Shown here: positions 51,339 to 60,380 of the stretch, one piece after another | Layout of the letters: each line of letters begins with the position of its first letter | How positions within the stretch are numbered: the stretch's first letter is position 1 | Assembly (NCBI RefSeq): GCF_050749815.1 | Contig: NZ_CP192735.1 | Span: 1,798,001 to 1,862,000 of the forward strand | Direction of reading: 5' to 3' | Source: Dyella_A sp050749815 | Lineage (GTDB): Bacteria > Pseudomonadota > Gammaproteobacteria > Xanthomonadales > Rhodanobacteraceae | Length of the DNA stretch: 64,000 bases | Translations under genes and position numbers: made by a program | The notes under the pieces: model-generated | Databases searched by the model: none | Told to the model about the DNA's origin: nothing | Seen by the model: only the letters and a program-made list of their open reading frames with translations

Positions 51339-52457
51339 TCAGCGGCTGGCTTGGATGTTGCGCGCTTCCACCGCATCCACGCACACCGGTGGCGCGTATC
51401 CGGCCGGCTTGTCGCCCACGGCCACGCCGCCATGCAGGCGGGTCTGCTGGCGATCGACGAACATGTAGTACGGGAAGGGCGCATCCGGCGCGCTCGCCTC
51501 GTCCAGCCGCGCGCGCAGCACTTCGGGAAGAACGAAATCCAGCGCGGCAAGGTTGTCGTCCAACTGCGCCAGCTTGGTGGCGCCAACGATCAACGCAGCA
51601 ATGCCCGGGCGGTTGGCAGCCCAGTTCAACGCGATCTGCGCCATGCTGCGGCCGCTTTCACGCGCGACCTCTTCCAGTGTGGCGACTATCCGCCAGTTGC
51701 GCTCAGTGAAGCGCTCGAATCCCGGTGCGGCGGTGACCTTGGCCAGGCGGCCCTCGCCCTCGCCGCCGCCCTGACTGGGGCGGTACTTGCCCGACAGCAA
51801 GCCCATGCCCAGCGGGCTCCATGCGGTGATGCCCATGCCCAGCCCGGTCGCCAGCGGCACGTATTCGTGCTCGATGTGACGTTCGACCATCGAGTATTCG
51901 AGCTGCATGTTGACCAGCGGCGTCAGGGCGTGCGCTTCGGCATAGGTCTGCGCACGGGCCGCGTACCAGGCCGGCACATCGGACAGTCCGGCGTAGCGGA
52001 TCTTGCCCGCGCGGGCCAGATCGTCGAAGGCTCGCATTACTTCCTCGGCCGGCGTGAGGCGATCCCAGGTGTGCAGCAGGTAGAGATCGATGTAGTCGGT
52101 GCGCAGGCGGCGCAGCGAACCCTCCACCGCTCGCATGATGTTCTTTCGTCCGTTACCGCCGGCGTTGGGATTGCCGGGCTCGGCGTTGTAGCTGAACTTG
52201 GTGGAGATCACCACGCGGTCGCGCACGCCCGCCTGCTCCACGAACTTGCCCAGCATGGTTTCGCTGGCGCCCTCGGTATACATGTCGGCGGTGTCGATGA
52301 AATTGCCGCCGGCGTCCAGGTAACGGTCGAACATGGCGCGCGCGGCGTCTTCCGCGGCGCCCCAGCCCCAGTCCTCGCCGAAGGTCATGGTGCCGAGCGC
52401 GAGGCGGCTGACGCGCAGGCCGGAACGGCCGAGGGTGTAGTAATGATCGAGCGGCAT
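51339..52457 (-). CDS. Aldo/keto reductase
   Basis: 372 residues of the AKR family. D-T-A-D-M-Y-T-E-G contains the catalytic Tyr, with Asp before it, Lys in I-S-T-K-F-S and His in the strand L-L-H-T-W-D. NADPH-binding residues (G-A-T-K) are near the C-terminus. It should reduce carbonyl compounds. GGAGG before the ATG at 52457. It leads the operon with a hydrolase and GlcG, and is divergent from a LysR gene likely to control it. Confidence 0.92.
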   Translation of the reverse strand: MPLDHYYTLGRSGLRVSRLALGTMTFGEDWGWGAAEDAARAMFDRYLDAGGNFIDTADMYTEGASETMLGKFVEQAGVRDRVVISTKFSYNAEPGNPNAGGNGRKNIMRAVEGSLRRLRTDYIDLYLLHTWDRLTPAEEVMRAFDDLARAGKIRYAGLSDVPAWYAARAQTYAEAHALTPLVNMQLEYSMVERHIEHEYVPLATGLGMGITAWSPLGMGLLSGKYRPSQGGGEGEGRLAKVTAAPGFERFTERNWRIVATLEEVARESGRSMAQIALNWAANRPGIAALIVGATKLAQLDDNLAALDFVLPEVLRARLDEASAPDAPFPYYMFVDRQQTRLHGGVAVGDKPAGYAPPVCVDAVEARNIQASR

Positions 52458-52553
52458 GGCGGGTTCCTCCGTGGATGGCGAGCCCAGTCTGGCCCTTGTC
52501 ATCACGTAGAAAAATCCCGATTCTCTTGAAGCTTTATTAAGGAATGCTAATCA

Positions 52554-53459
52554 ATGCGCGACGACCACACCCCTGCCTTGCGCGCATTCCACCTCATCGC
52601 CCGGCACGGCAGCTTCACCCGCGCGGCGGCCGAACTGGAGGTGACCGCGTCGGCATTGAGCCAAACCATACGTCAGCTGGAACAACGCCTTGGGGTGCGC
52701 CTGCTGCAACGGACTACGCGCCGCGTCGGCCTGACCGAAGCCGGCCGGCTGTTCCTGGAGCGCATTACGCCGGCGCTGGCGGCCATCGACGGCGCGCTGG
52801 ACGAACTGCGCCAGCACGGCGACCGTCCGGCGGGCACGCTGCGCGTGACCGTGCCGGAGATCGTGCTGGAGTGGCTGGTGGCACCGATGCAGGCGGAGTT
52901 CCTGCGACGCTGGCCGGACATCACGCTGGACATCCACGCCACCGGCGGCCTGGTGGACCTGGTCGCCGATGGCTACGACTGCGGTATCCGCCTGGGCGAA
53001 CGCCTGGCCCGCGACATGGTGGCCGTGCCGCTGGGCGGAAAAGTGCGCTCGGTCGTCGCGGCGACGCCCTCGTATCTGGATGCGCACGGCCGCCCGCAAC
53101 ATCCGCGCGACCTGCAGTCGCACGCCTGCGTGCGCAATCGCTACATAAGCAGCGGCGCGATCTATCGCTGGGAGTTCGCGCAACGCGGACGCTGGTTCGA
53201 GATCGACGTGAACGGACCGCTGATCGTCAACGAACCGGCGCTGGCGATTCGCGCCGCGCTCGATGGCCTCGGCCTCACGCACACGCTCGAGCCGGCCGTA
53301 CGCGAACACGTCGCGGCCGGCCGGCTGGAGACCGTGCTGGACCACTGGCTGCCGCAGTACGACGGCTTCTACCTGTACTACCCGAGCCGCTTCCAGGTTC
53401 CGCCAAAGCTGCGCGTATTCATCGATTTCCTGCGCACTCAGCTGGAGCCGCCGGTCTGA
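52554..53459 (+). CDS. LysR family transcriptional regulator
   Basis: 301 residues: N-terminal HTH (F-H-L-I-A-R-H-G-S-F-T-R-A-A-A-E-L, A-S-A-L-S-Q-T-I-R-Q-L-E-Q-R-L-G) and LysR substrate domain. The form is that of the CrgA/YafC-like group. The divergent start of the aldo/keto reductase lies 96 bases away, the usual LysR arrangement, making that operon the likely target. Confidence 0.92.
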   Translation: MRDDHTPALRAFHLIARHGSFTRAAAELEVTASALSQTIRQLEQRLGVRLLQRTTRRVGLTEAGRLFLERITPALAAIDGALDELRQHGDRPAGTLRVTVPEIVLEWLVAPMQAEFLRRWPDITLDIHATGGLVDLVADGYDCGIRLGERLARDMVAVPLGGKVRSVVAATPSYLDAHGRPQHPRDLQSHACVRNRYISSGAIYRWEFAQRGRWFEIDVNGPLIVNEPALAIRAALDGLGLTHTLEPAVREHVAAGRLETVLDHWLPQYDGFYLYYPSRFQVPPKLRVFIDFLRTQLEPPV

Positions 53460-53474
53460 GCGGCCTCGACCCGC

Positions 53475-53639
53475 TCAGCGATAGCGCCAGTGGCCCTCGA
53501 CCCACACGTGCGGCCGCGCCCAGTAGCCGGGCACCCAGACACGGGCGTGGCCATGCGCGGGTACCACGACGCAGCCGGTGAGCGAACCCAGGCCACCGAT
53601 CAGCGCGGCGGCGAGAAGCAGACGGGAGCAACGGAGCAT
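53475..53639 (-). CDS. YXWGXW-repeat-type mini lipoprotein
   Basis: A 54-residue frame. The signal ends in a lipobox (S-L-T-G-C) and is followed by V-W-V-P-G-Y-W-A-R-P-H-V-W-V-E-G-H-W-R-Y-R, two repeats of the W-V-P-G-Y-W / W-V-E-G-H-W form seen in YXWGXW (WXXGXW/BcpO-like) proteins. The start has no strong Shine-Dalgarno. It follows hutF by 100 bases on the same strand. Outer-membrane location is inferred. Confidence 0.75.
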   Translation of the reverse strand: MLRCSRLLLAAALIGGLGSLTGCVVVPAHGHARVWVPGYWARPHVWVEGHWRYR

Positions 53640-53738
53640 GACGGCATTCCTGGCAGGGAGGTGTTGCAGGAAACGCCGGGCGCAACGACACGCTGACTTC
53701 GCTGAAGCTTGCGTTCAGAGCGCAGACAGCGAGGCGGC

Positions 53739-55115
53739 TCAGCCGCGCGCAAGCCGCTCGACCACCTGCCGATAACGCATGCCGATGCGCGCTTCGTCGT
53801 GATGACGGAAATCGCGCACCACCCAGCGGCCGCCGCACATCACGTGGCGCACCAGCGGCGTGTTGCCGGCGAACAGGAAGCTGTCCATCGCCGAGGTCGC
53901 GTCGCGTGCGGCGAGCAGCGGGGCATCATCGTCCAGCACCAGCAGGTCGGCGCGCTGGCCGGCCTGCAGCGCGCCGATCGGCAGGCCGGCGGCTTGCGCC
54001 CCGCCGCGCAGCGCGGCAGTCCACAGCGTCTCGCCCACGCTCTCGCCTTCGCCGCGAGCGGCGATGTTGCGGTGACGGGTGACCAGCCGCTGGCCGTATT
54101 CCAGCCAGCGCAGCTCCTCCACCGGCGACACCGAGATGTGCGAATCGGAGCCGATGCCGAGCGTGCCGCCGGCATCGAGATAATCGGCCAGCGGAAACAG
54201 CCCGTCGCCGAGGTTGGCCTCGGTGGTTGGGCACAGCCCGGCGACGGCGCCGCTGCGAGCCAGCCGCGAGGTTTCGTGGCCCGTGAGATGGGTGGCGTGC
54301 ACCAGGCACCAGCGCGCGTCCACCGTAGCGTGATCGAGCAGCCATTCCACCGGCCGCGCACCGCGCACGGCGAGGCAATCCTGCACTTCACCCAACTGCT
54401 CGGCGATGTGGATGTGGATCGGGCCGGTCTGCGCTGCGCCAGTGGCCAGCAGCGTGCGCATCGCCACCTCCGGCACCGCGCGCAGCGAATGCAGCGCGAT
54501 GCCCACGCGCAGGTCGGGCGACTCGTGCGCGCGCAGCGCTTCGAGCAGGCGCACGTAGTCGGAGACTTCGGCATGGCCGAAGCGGCGCTGGCGCTCGTTG
54601 AGCGCGCGGCCGTCGAAGCCGCCGGTCATGTACAGCACCGGCAACAGAGTGAGTGCAATGCCCGCCTCCTTCGCCGCCTCGATCAGCGCCAGCGACATCG
54701 CCTCGCGCTGGGCATACGGCGTGCCGTCGCCCTGGTGGTGCACGTAGTGGAACTCGCATACCTGCGTGTAGCCGGCCTTGAGCATTTCCACGTACAGCTG
54801 CGCGGCGATCGCCTGCAGCGACTCGGGATCGAGCGCGGCGGCGAAGCGGTACATCGCCTCGCGCCAGGTCCAGAAGCTGTCGTTGCCGGGGCCACGGCGC
54901 TCGGCCAGGCCGGCCATGGCGCGCTGGAACGCGTGCGAATGCAGGTTCGGCATGCCCGGCAGCACCCAGCGGCCGAGCGCTTCGCCGGTTCCATCGCGCG
55001 CAGCCGACGCGAGGCGTCCGTCGCCATCCACCGCCAGAGACAGATCGCTCTGCCAGGTGTGACCGTACCAGCCGTGCGTGGCGTGGAAGAGGCGCTGCAT
55101 CGATGGCTGCGTCAT
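53739..55115 (-). CDS. hutF: Formimidoylglutamate deiminase
   Basis: 458 residues of the amidohydrolase superfamily. Metal-binding N-L-H-S-H-A-F-Q, H-I-H-I-A-E-Q, H-A-T-H and the C-terminal G-S-D-S-H-I-S-V are visible. HutF converts N-formimidoyl-L-glutamate to N-formyl-L-glutamate and ammonia, so this organism uses the route needing a formylglutamate deformylase (HutG) rather than the formiminohydrolase. Divergent from the GNAT-nitrilase/ClC/hutI operon with 80 bases between starts. Confidence 0.93.
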   Translation of the reverse strand: MTQPSMQRLFHATHGWYGHTWQSDLSLAVDGDGRLASAARDGTGEALGRWVLPGMPNLHSHAFQRAMAGLAERRGPGNDSFWTWREAMYRFAAALDPESLQAIAAQLYVEMLKAGYTQVCEFHYVHHQGDGTPYAQREAMSLALIEAAKEAGIALTLLPVLYMTGGFDGRALNERQRRFGHAEVSDYVRLLEALRAHESPDLRVGIALHSLRAVPEVAMRTLLATGAAQTGPIHIHIAEQLGEVQDCLAVRGARPVEWLLDHATVDARWCLVHATHLTGHETSRLARSGAVAGLCPTTEANLGDGLFPLADYLDAGGTLGIGSDSHISVSPVEELRWLEYGQRLVTRHRNIAARGEGESVGETLWTAALRGGAQAAGLPIGALQAGQRADLLVLDDDAPLLAARDATSAMDSFLFAGNTPLVRHVMCGGRWVVRDFRHHDEARIGMRYRQVVERLARG

Positions 55116-55195
55116 GGGCCGTATCCGTGCAAAGGCGCTGAGTGTAATGGCCGCATGGCAACTCGGCCTTTACGGCGCTGCGGCATAATGGGCGG

Positions 55196-56770
55196 ATGGC
55201 CAAGAAAAACCACGAGCACACGCCCAAGCTCCTGCTGCGCCAGGCCGTCCCCGCCGATGTGCCGCAGCTGGTCGAACTCACCGCCCGCGTCTACACCCCC
55301 GAATGGGGCCATTCGGCCGAGATGCTGCGCTCCCAGCAGACGCACTTCCCCGAGGGTCAGTTCGTGGTGGAGTACGAGGGGCGCATCGTGGGTTATTGCG
55401 CCACCTTCCGTATCGACGAGGCGGCTGCACTGGCGCCGCACACCTGGGCGCAGATCACTGGCGGCGGCATGGCCTCGCGGCACAAGCCCGACGGCGACTG
55501 GCTGTACGGCATGGAAGTGGTGGTGCACCCGGATTACCGCGGCATGCGCATCGGTCAGCGGCTGTACCAGGCGCGCAAGCGGCTGTGCACCGACCTCAAG
55601 CTGCGCGGCATCGTGTTCGGCGGGCGCATCCCGGGGCTGGCCAAGAACATCCAGCGCTACGGCAGCGCGGAGGCCTACGTGCAGGCGGTGGCCGAGGGCA
55701 AGCGCCGCGACCTCACGCTGAGCTTCCAGCTCAACAACGACTTCGAGATGATCGGCCTGCTGCGCGCCTACGTGCCCTCGGACTACGACTCGCTCGGCTA
55801 CGCCGTGCACCTGGCGTGGCGCAATCCGCAACTGCACGATCATCCGGACACGCCCTCGATCACCTCGCACCAGAGCCTGCCGGACTCGGTGCGGGTGGCG
55901 TCGGTGCAGTACTTCCAGCGGCGGATCAAGTCGTTCGAGGAGTTCGCCACCCAGGTGGAGTACTTCACCGACATCGCCGCCGACTACAGCGCGGACTTCG
56001 TCACGTTCCCCGAGCTGATCACGCTGCAGTTGCTGTCGATCGAGAATGAGGAGCTGTCGCCGTTCGAGTCGATCCGCAAGCTGAGCCAGTACACACCGCA
56101 GGTGAAGGCGCTCTTCAGCGATCTGGCGGTGCGCTACAACATCAACATCATCGGCGGCTCGCATCCCACCGAGCAGCCCAATGGCGACATCCACAACGTC
56201 TGCTACGTGTGCCTGCGCGACGGTTCGATCCACGAGCGCGAAAAGCTGCATCCCACGCCCAGCGAACGCAACGTGTGGAACATCACCGGCGGCGACAGCG
56301 CCGCGACGATCCAGACCGACTGCGGCCCGATCGGCGTGATGATCTGCTACGACTCCGAATTCCCCGAAGTGGCCCGCCACCTCACCGATCAGGGCGCGCT
56401 GATCCTGTTCGTGCCGTTCTGCACCGACGTGCGCGAGGGCTACCTGCGTGTGCGCTACTGCTCGCAGGCGCGCGCGATCGAGAACCAGTGCTACGTGGTG
56501 CTCTCGGGCAACGTGGGCAACCTGCCGGGGGTGAACAACTTCGACATCCAGTACGGTCAGAGCTGCATCCTCACGCCCAGCGATTTCCCGTTCGCGCGCG
56601 ACGGCATCGCCGCCGATTCCACGCCGAACATCGAGACCGTGCTGTTCGCCGACCTGCGCCTGGAGAGCCTGGCCCGCGCGCGTAACGCCGGCGCCGTGCA
56701 GAACCTCAAGGACCGTCGCTTCGACCTGTACCAGACGCGCTGGACCCCGAAACCGGAGACCGGCGCATGA
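55196..56770 (+). CDS. GNAT acetyltransferase / C-N hydrolase (nitrilase superfamily) fusion
   Basis: 524 residues. The N-terminal GNAT domain covers about 1-210 (M-E-V-V-V-H-P-D-Y-R-G-M-R-I-G-Q-R-L is the acetyl-CoA-binding region). The C-terminal nitrilase domain covers about 230-510 with triad E273 (F-P-E-L), K350 (R-E-K-L-H) and C384 (M-I-C-Y-D-S-E). It is a conserved two-domain family whose substrate is unknown. It leads an operon with a ClC protein and hutI, linked by ATGA overlaps. Confidence 0.9.
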   Translation: MAKKNHEHTPKLLLRQAVPADVPQLVELTARVYTPEWGHSAEMLRSQQTHFPEGQFVVEYEGRIVGYCATFRIDEAAALAPHTWAQITGGGMASRHKPDGDWLYGMEVVVHPDYRGMRIGQRLYQARKRLCTDLKLRGIVFGGRIPGLAKNIQRYGSAEAYVQAVAEGKRRDLTLSFQLNNDFEMIGLLRAYVPSDYDSLGYAVHLAWRNPQLHDHPDTPSITSHQSLPDSVRVASVQYFQRRIKSFEEFATQVEYFTDIAADYSADFVTFPELITLQLLSIENEELSPFESIRKLSQYTPQVKALFSDLAVRYNINIIGGSHPTEQPNGDIHNVCYVCLRDGSIHEREKLHPTPSERNVWNITGGDSAATIQTDCGPIGVMICYDSEFPEVARHLTDQGALILFVPFCTDVREGYLRVRYCSQARAIENQCYVVLSGNVGNLPGVNNFDIQYGQSCILTPSDFPFARDGIAADSTPNIETVLFADLRLESLARARNAGAVQNLKDRRFDLYQTRWTPKPETGA

Positions 56771-58308
56771 GCAACACCGACGACAGCGGCACGCCGCCCG
56801 AAGAACGCGGCCCCTCGGGCCCGGCACCGCGTCGCGGTGCCTACATGGAGCAATTGCAGCGACTGGGCGAGTCGGGGCTGTTTTCGCCCGCGCAGTGGCG
56901 CCGGCGCGTGCTGTTCTGGTCCGGTGCGGTCCTGGTGGGCCTGGCCGCAGTCGGCATGGCGAGCGCGGCCGACGCGCTGTTTGGCGTGTTCAAGTCGGTG
57001 GTGGCGCACAGCCGCTACTGGCCGCTGCTGATCACCCCGCTGACCTTTGCGGTGCTGGCCTGGCTGACCCAGGGCGCGCTCAAGCCCACCCGCGGCTCGG
57101 GTATTCCACAGGCGATGGCGGCACTGGAGGTGGAAGACGAGAGCTTCCGCAAGAGCCTGCTCTCGCTGCGCATCGCGATCGGCAAGATGGCGCTCACCCT
57201 CACCGCCCTGCTCGGCGGCGCCTCGGTGGGCCGCGAGGGCCCGACCGTGCACGTGGGCGCGGGCCTGCTGTACACGCTGGGCCGCCGCTTCGGTTTCAGC
57301 GATGCCGTGGGGGCGGGACGTTTCATCCTGGCCGGCTCGGCCGCCGGTCTGGCCGCGGCGTTCAACACGCCACTGGCCGGCGTGGTGTTCGCCATCGAGG
57401 AAATGAGCGGCGCGTTCGAGCACCGCATGAGCGGCATCCTGCTCACCGCGGTGATCATCGCCGGCGTGGTGTCGCTGGGCATTCTGGGCAACTACGCCTA
57501 CTTCGGGCGCTTCGACATCATGCTGCCGCTGGGCAAGGCGTGGCTGGCGGTGCTCGCCACTGGACTGGTCTGCGGACTGGCCGGCGGGCTGTTCGCGCGA
57601 CTCATCCTGCCGCACGACACCGGGTTGCGCGGCGTGGTCGGGCGCCTGCGCGCGCGTCAGCCGGTGGTGTTCGCCGCCTGCTGTGGCCTGGCACTGGTGC
57701 TGCTGAGCCTGCTCACCCACACCGGCTTGTACGGCACCGGCTACGAGCAGGCCAAGGCGATCCTGGCCGGGCACAGCGACACGGTGCAGGGCTTCGGCGC
57801 GCTGAAGTTCCTGGGCAACATCGCTTCGTACTGGGCCGGCATTCCCGGCGGCATCTTTTCACCCGCGCTGGCGGTCGGCGCGGGCCTGGGCAACAACATC
57901 AGTGCGCTGATGCCGGGTACCGATCCCTCGGCCGTGGTGCTGCTGGCGATGGCGGCGTATCTGTCCGGCGTCACTCAGGCGCCACTGACCGCTACGGTGA
58001 TCTCGATGGAACTCACCGCCAACCAGCAGATGGCGCTGCCGATCATGGCCGCCTGTCTGCTCGCGCGCGCGGTATCCACGCTGGTGTGCCGCAAACCGGT
58101 CTATCACGCGCTGGCCGACCGACTGGTGGCGGGCTACCAGCAGGAGCTGGAGCGCCATGCCGCGCTCGAACGCGTGCAGGCTGCCGCGGCGGAAGGTCGC
58201 GACGATCCGGAAGACGAGGCCCTGCTCGCTCGACCGGTGCCGGTGGAAGATCCCTCGGCGCTGCACGTCATGCCCGACGAACCGCCGCCGGAACGCCCCG
58301 CACCATGA
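56767..58308 (+). CDS. ClC family chloride channel/antiporter
   Basis: 513 residues with the ClC signature motifs: G-S-G-I-P-Q, G-R-E-G-P-T-V-H (with the gating Glu) and G-I-P-G-G-I-F-S-P-A-L-A. Membrane protein. The gating Glu supports either a H+/Cl- antiporter or a gated channel. The coupled position between a GNAT-nitrilase and hutI is unusual. A cytoplasmic C-terminal tail of about 50 residues is acidic. Confidence 0.92.
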   Translation: MSNTDDSGTPPEERGPSGPAPRRGAYMEQLQRLGESGLFSPAQWRRRVLFWSGAVLVGLAAVGMASAADALFGVFKSVVAHSRYWPLLITPLTFAVLAWLTQGALKPTRGSGIPQAMAALEVEDESFRKSLLSLRIAIGKMALTLTALLGGASVGREGPTVHVGAGLLYTLGRRFGFSDAVGAGRFILAGSAAGLAAAFNTPLAGVVFAIEEMSGAFEHRMSGILLTAVIIAGVVSLGILGNYAYFGRFDIMLPLGKAWLAVLATGLVCGLAGGLFARLILPHDTGLRGVVGRLRARQPVVFAACCGLALVLLSLLTHTGLYGTGYEQAKAILAGHSDTVQGFGALKFLGNIASYWAGIPGGIFSPALAVGAGLGNNISALMPGTDPSAVVLLAMAAYLSGVTQAPLTATVISMELTANQQMALPIMAACLLARAVSTLVCRKPVYHALADRLVAGYQQELERHAALERVQAAAAEGRDDPEDEALLARPVPVEDPSALHVMPDEPPPERPAP

Positions 58309-59534
58309 GTACCGTCCGCTGGGATCACCTGCTGCTCGATGCCACGTTGGCCACCTTCACGGGCGAGGCGCCGTTCGGCCTGATCCGGGACGGCGCGATC
58401 GCCATCGAGGATGGCCGCATCGCGTGGGTCGGCTCGCGCGAGGCCCTGCCCGGTGCGGCGCACACGCTGGCCAACGAGGTACGGTCGCTCGACGGCGCGC
58501 TGCTCACACCCGGGCTGATCGATTGCCACACGCACCTGGTGTTCGGCGGCCATCGCGCGCACGAGTTCGACCTGCGCCTCAACGGCGCCAGCTATGCCCA
58601 GATCGCCGCGGCGGGCGGCGGCATCGTCTCCACCGTGACGGCCACCCGCGCGGCCGACGAGGCCCATCTGCTGCACGATGCGCTCCCCCGCGCCGAGGCG
58701 CTGCTGGTTGACGGCGTCACCACACTGGAGATCAAGTCCGGCTACGGTCTTACGTTGGACGACGAGCGCAAGATGCTGCGTGTGGCGCGCCAGGTGGGCA
58801 CCACGCTCGGCGTCACCGTGCGCACCACCTTTCTGGGGCTGCACGCGCTGCCGGCGGAGTATCGCGATCGTCGCGAGGCCTACGTCGACGCCGTGTGCGA
58901 CGACTGGCTGCCCGCGCTCGCCGGCGAAGGCCTGATCGACGCGGTGGATGCGTTCTGCGAAGGCATCGGCTTCACGCCAGGCGAGACACAGCGGCTGTTC
59001 GAGCGCGCCGGCGCGCTGGGCCTGCCGGTGAAGCTGCATGCCGAGCAGCTGTCCGACCAGGGCGGCGCCGCGCTGGTGGCGCGCTACGACGGGCTGTCAG
59101 CCGATCATCTGGAATATCTCGACGCCAGCGGCGTGGATGCAATGGCCCGGGCCGGCACCGTGGCGGTGCTGCTGCCCGGCGCGTTCTACGCGCTGCGCGA
59201 AACCCGGCTGCCACCGATCGACGCCCTGCGCGCCGCCGGCGTGCCGATGGCGGTGGCGACCGACTGCAACCCCGGCACCTCACCGCTGCTGTCGCTGCGC
59301 CTGGCCGCCGGCATGGCGTGCACGCTGTTCCGGCTGACGCCGGAGGAGGCCCTAAAGGGCGTGACCGTCCATGCCGCCCGCGCGCTCGGCCTGCCCGATC
59401 GTGGCACGCTGGCGGTAGGCCAGCGCGCCGACCTGGCGGTGTGGAACGTCGGCGAGCCGGCCGAACTGTGCTACTGGATTGGCGGCGCGCTGCTGCGCGA
59501 GAGCTGGATCGGCGGCCAGCGCCGCGCACCTTGA
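58305..59534 (+). CDS. hutI: Imidazolonepropionase
   Basis: 409 residues of the amidohydrolase superfamily, usual HutI size. Metal-binding D-C-H-T-H-L-V-F-G-G and K-L-H-A-E-Q-L, and T-D-C-N-P-G-T-S near the C-terminus. It opens 4-imidazolone-5-propionate to N-formimidoyl-L-glutamate, the substrate of HutF. It starts at an ATG overlapping the ClC stop and ends 17 bases before a bidirectional terminator. Confidence 0.95.
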   Translation: MSTVRWDHLLLDATLATFTGEAPFGLIRDGAIAIEDGRIAWVGSREALPGAAHTLANEVRSLDGALLTPGLIDCHTHLVFGGHRAHEFDLRLNGASYAQIAAAGGGIVSTVTATRAADEAHLLHDALPRAEALLVDGVTTLEIKSGYGLTLDDERKMLRVARQVGTTLGVTVRTTFLGLHALPAEYRDRREAYVDAVCDDWLPALAGEGLIDAVDAFCEGIGFTPGETQRLFERAGALGLPVKLHAEQLSDQGGAALVARYDGLSADHLEYLDASGVDAMARAGTVAVLLPGAFYALRETRLPPIDALRAAGVPMAVATDCNPGTSPLLSLRLAAGMACTLFRLTPEEALKGVTVHAARALGLPDRGTLAVGQRADLAVWNVGEPAELCYWIGGALLRESWIGGQRRAP

Positions 59535-59551
59535 GATTCCGACAGCCATAA

Positions 59552-59576
59552 AAAACCCCGCACCAGGCGGGGTTTT
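59552..59576. terminator. Bidirectional rho-independent terminator
   Basis: AAAACCCCGC (59552-59561) pairs with GCGGGGTTTT (59567-59576) around ACCAG; the A-tract and T-tract give a terminator for hutI on the plus strand and the bTHX gene on the minus strand. Confidence 0.9.
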
Positions 59577-59599
59577 CTATGTTCCACCGAGCGAATGGC

Positions 59600-59761
59600 T
59601 CAGGCGGACTTCTTCTTCGGCGCAGCCTTCTTGGCCGCCGCCGGCTTTGTCACCGTGGGCTTGCCGCCGGCCACTGCCGGCACGGCGCCATGAGCGCGGC
59701 TGTTGCCGTAGCTGGCGCGGTTGATCTTGCCGCGACGGGTCTTGCGATCGCCCTTACCCAT
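59600..59761 (-). CDS. 30S ribosomal protein THX (bTHX/S31-like)
   Basis: 53 residues, very basic. It begins M-G-K-G-D-R-K-T-R-R-G-K-I, the family core, followed by A-S-Y-G-N-S-R and an Ala/Lys-rich tail (A-A-A-K-K-A-A-P-K-K-K). The tail makes it longer than the 26-residue Thermus Thx, a feature of proteobacterial versions. AAGGAG six bases before the ATG. It binds the 30S head in known structures. Confidence 0.9.
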   Translation of the reverse strand: MGKGDRKTRRGKINRASYGNSRAHGAVPAVAGGKPTVTKPAAAKKAAPKKKSA

Positions 59762-59842
59762 GGAAACTCCTTCAAATGCGTGTGATTGCGAGAACGGCCG
59801 ATCATCGTAGCAGCGGGCGTGCAAATCGCAAGCCGGCGCCGT

Positions 59843-60271
59843 TCAGTGAGCGCAGTTCGGGCCGTGCACGTGGTCGTACAGCCGGTCGGCGCGCAGGTTG
59901 AGGAAGTGCGCGAACGCCAGCAGCAGGCCGCCGATGGTGACCATCACGCTGTGCAGCACGATCGAGCCGCCCTCGGCGACCGTCACCCCGGCCAGCAGCA
60001 AGGCCAGCGCCGGCAGCGCGAAGGTCAGCGGCTGCGCCACGCGATGGCGGCGATAGCCGCGCCCCAGGCTGAACAGGGCCAGCGCGCAGGCGAACATCAC
60101 GAAAATGCGCTCGAAGGTATGACTGGCCAGGAACTCCAGCCCGATGAAAGGCAGCAGGGCCAGCACGAACGGCAGCAGCGCGCAGTGGATGGCGCACAGA
60201 AACGAGGCCGTCGCACCGATGCGATCGGCGACATGCCACCAGAACGACTTGCCGGAAGACTCGGAATCCAT
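59843..60271 (-). CDS. MerC-domain membrane protein
   Basis: 142 residues with four helices and the MerC C-A-I-H-C motif in the first membrane segment. MerC proteins transport mercuric ion, but MerC-domain proteins next to zur are common and may handle zinc or another metal. It lies directly downstream of zur with a Zur-box-like sequence in the gap, so zinc-regulated expression is likely. A His-rich C-terminus (D-H-V-H-G-P-N-C-A-H) could bind metal. Confidence 0.85.
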   Translation of the reverse strand: MDSESSGKSFWWHVADRIGATASFLCAIHCALLPFVLALLPFIGLEFLASHTFERIFVMFACALALFSLGRGYRRHRVAQPLTFALPALALLLAGVTVAEGGSIVLHSVMVTIGGLLLAFAHFLNLRADRLYDHVHGPNCAH

Positions 60272-60320
60272 GGGTTACCCCACTCGACGAGCCGGACGGG
60301 GACCCGGCTCTCAACGAGCG

Positions 60321-60340
60321 AATGTTACTTTATAACGTCG
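60321..60340. promoter_or_regulatory. Zur-box-like palindrome
   Basis: AATGTTACTTTATAACGTCG, an imperfect palindrome with GTTA and TAAC halves, close to the gammaproteobacterial Zur consensus (core GTTATA-N-TATAAC). It lies 50 bases upstream of the MerC-domain start and downstream of zur. Confidence 0.65.
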
Positions 60341-60380
60341 AGCGACGCCAGCGGCGCGCCAACACGCCCTGCAGCCGGCC

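Noticed and set aside
56895..58304. Long plus-strand frame ahead of hutI, in phase with it
   Set aside because: It is an out-of-frame reading of the ClC gene, Arg/Gly-rich, with no domain; hutI begins at 58305.
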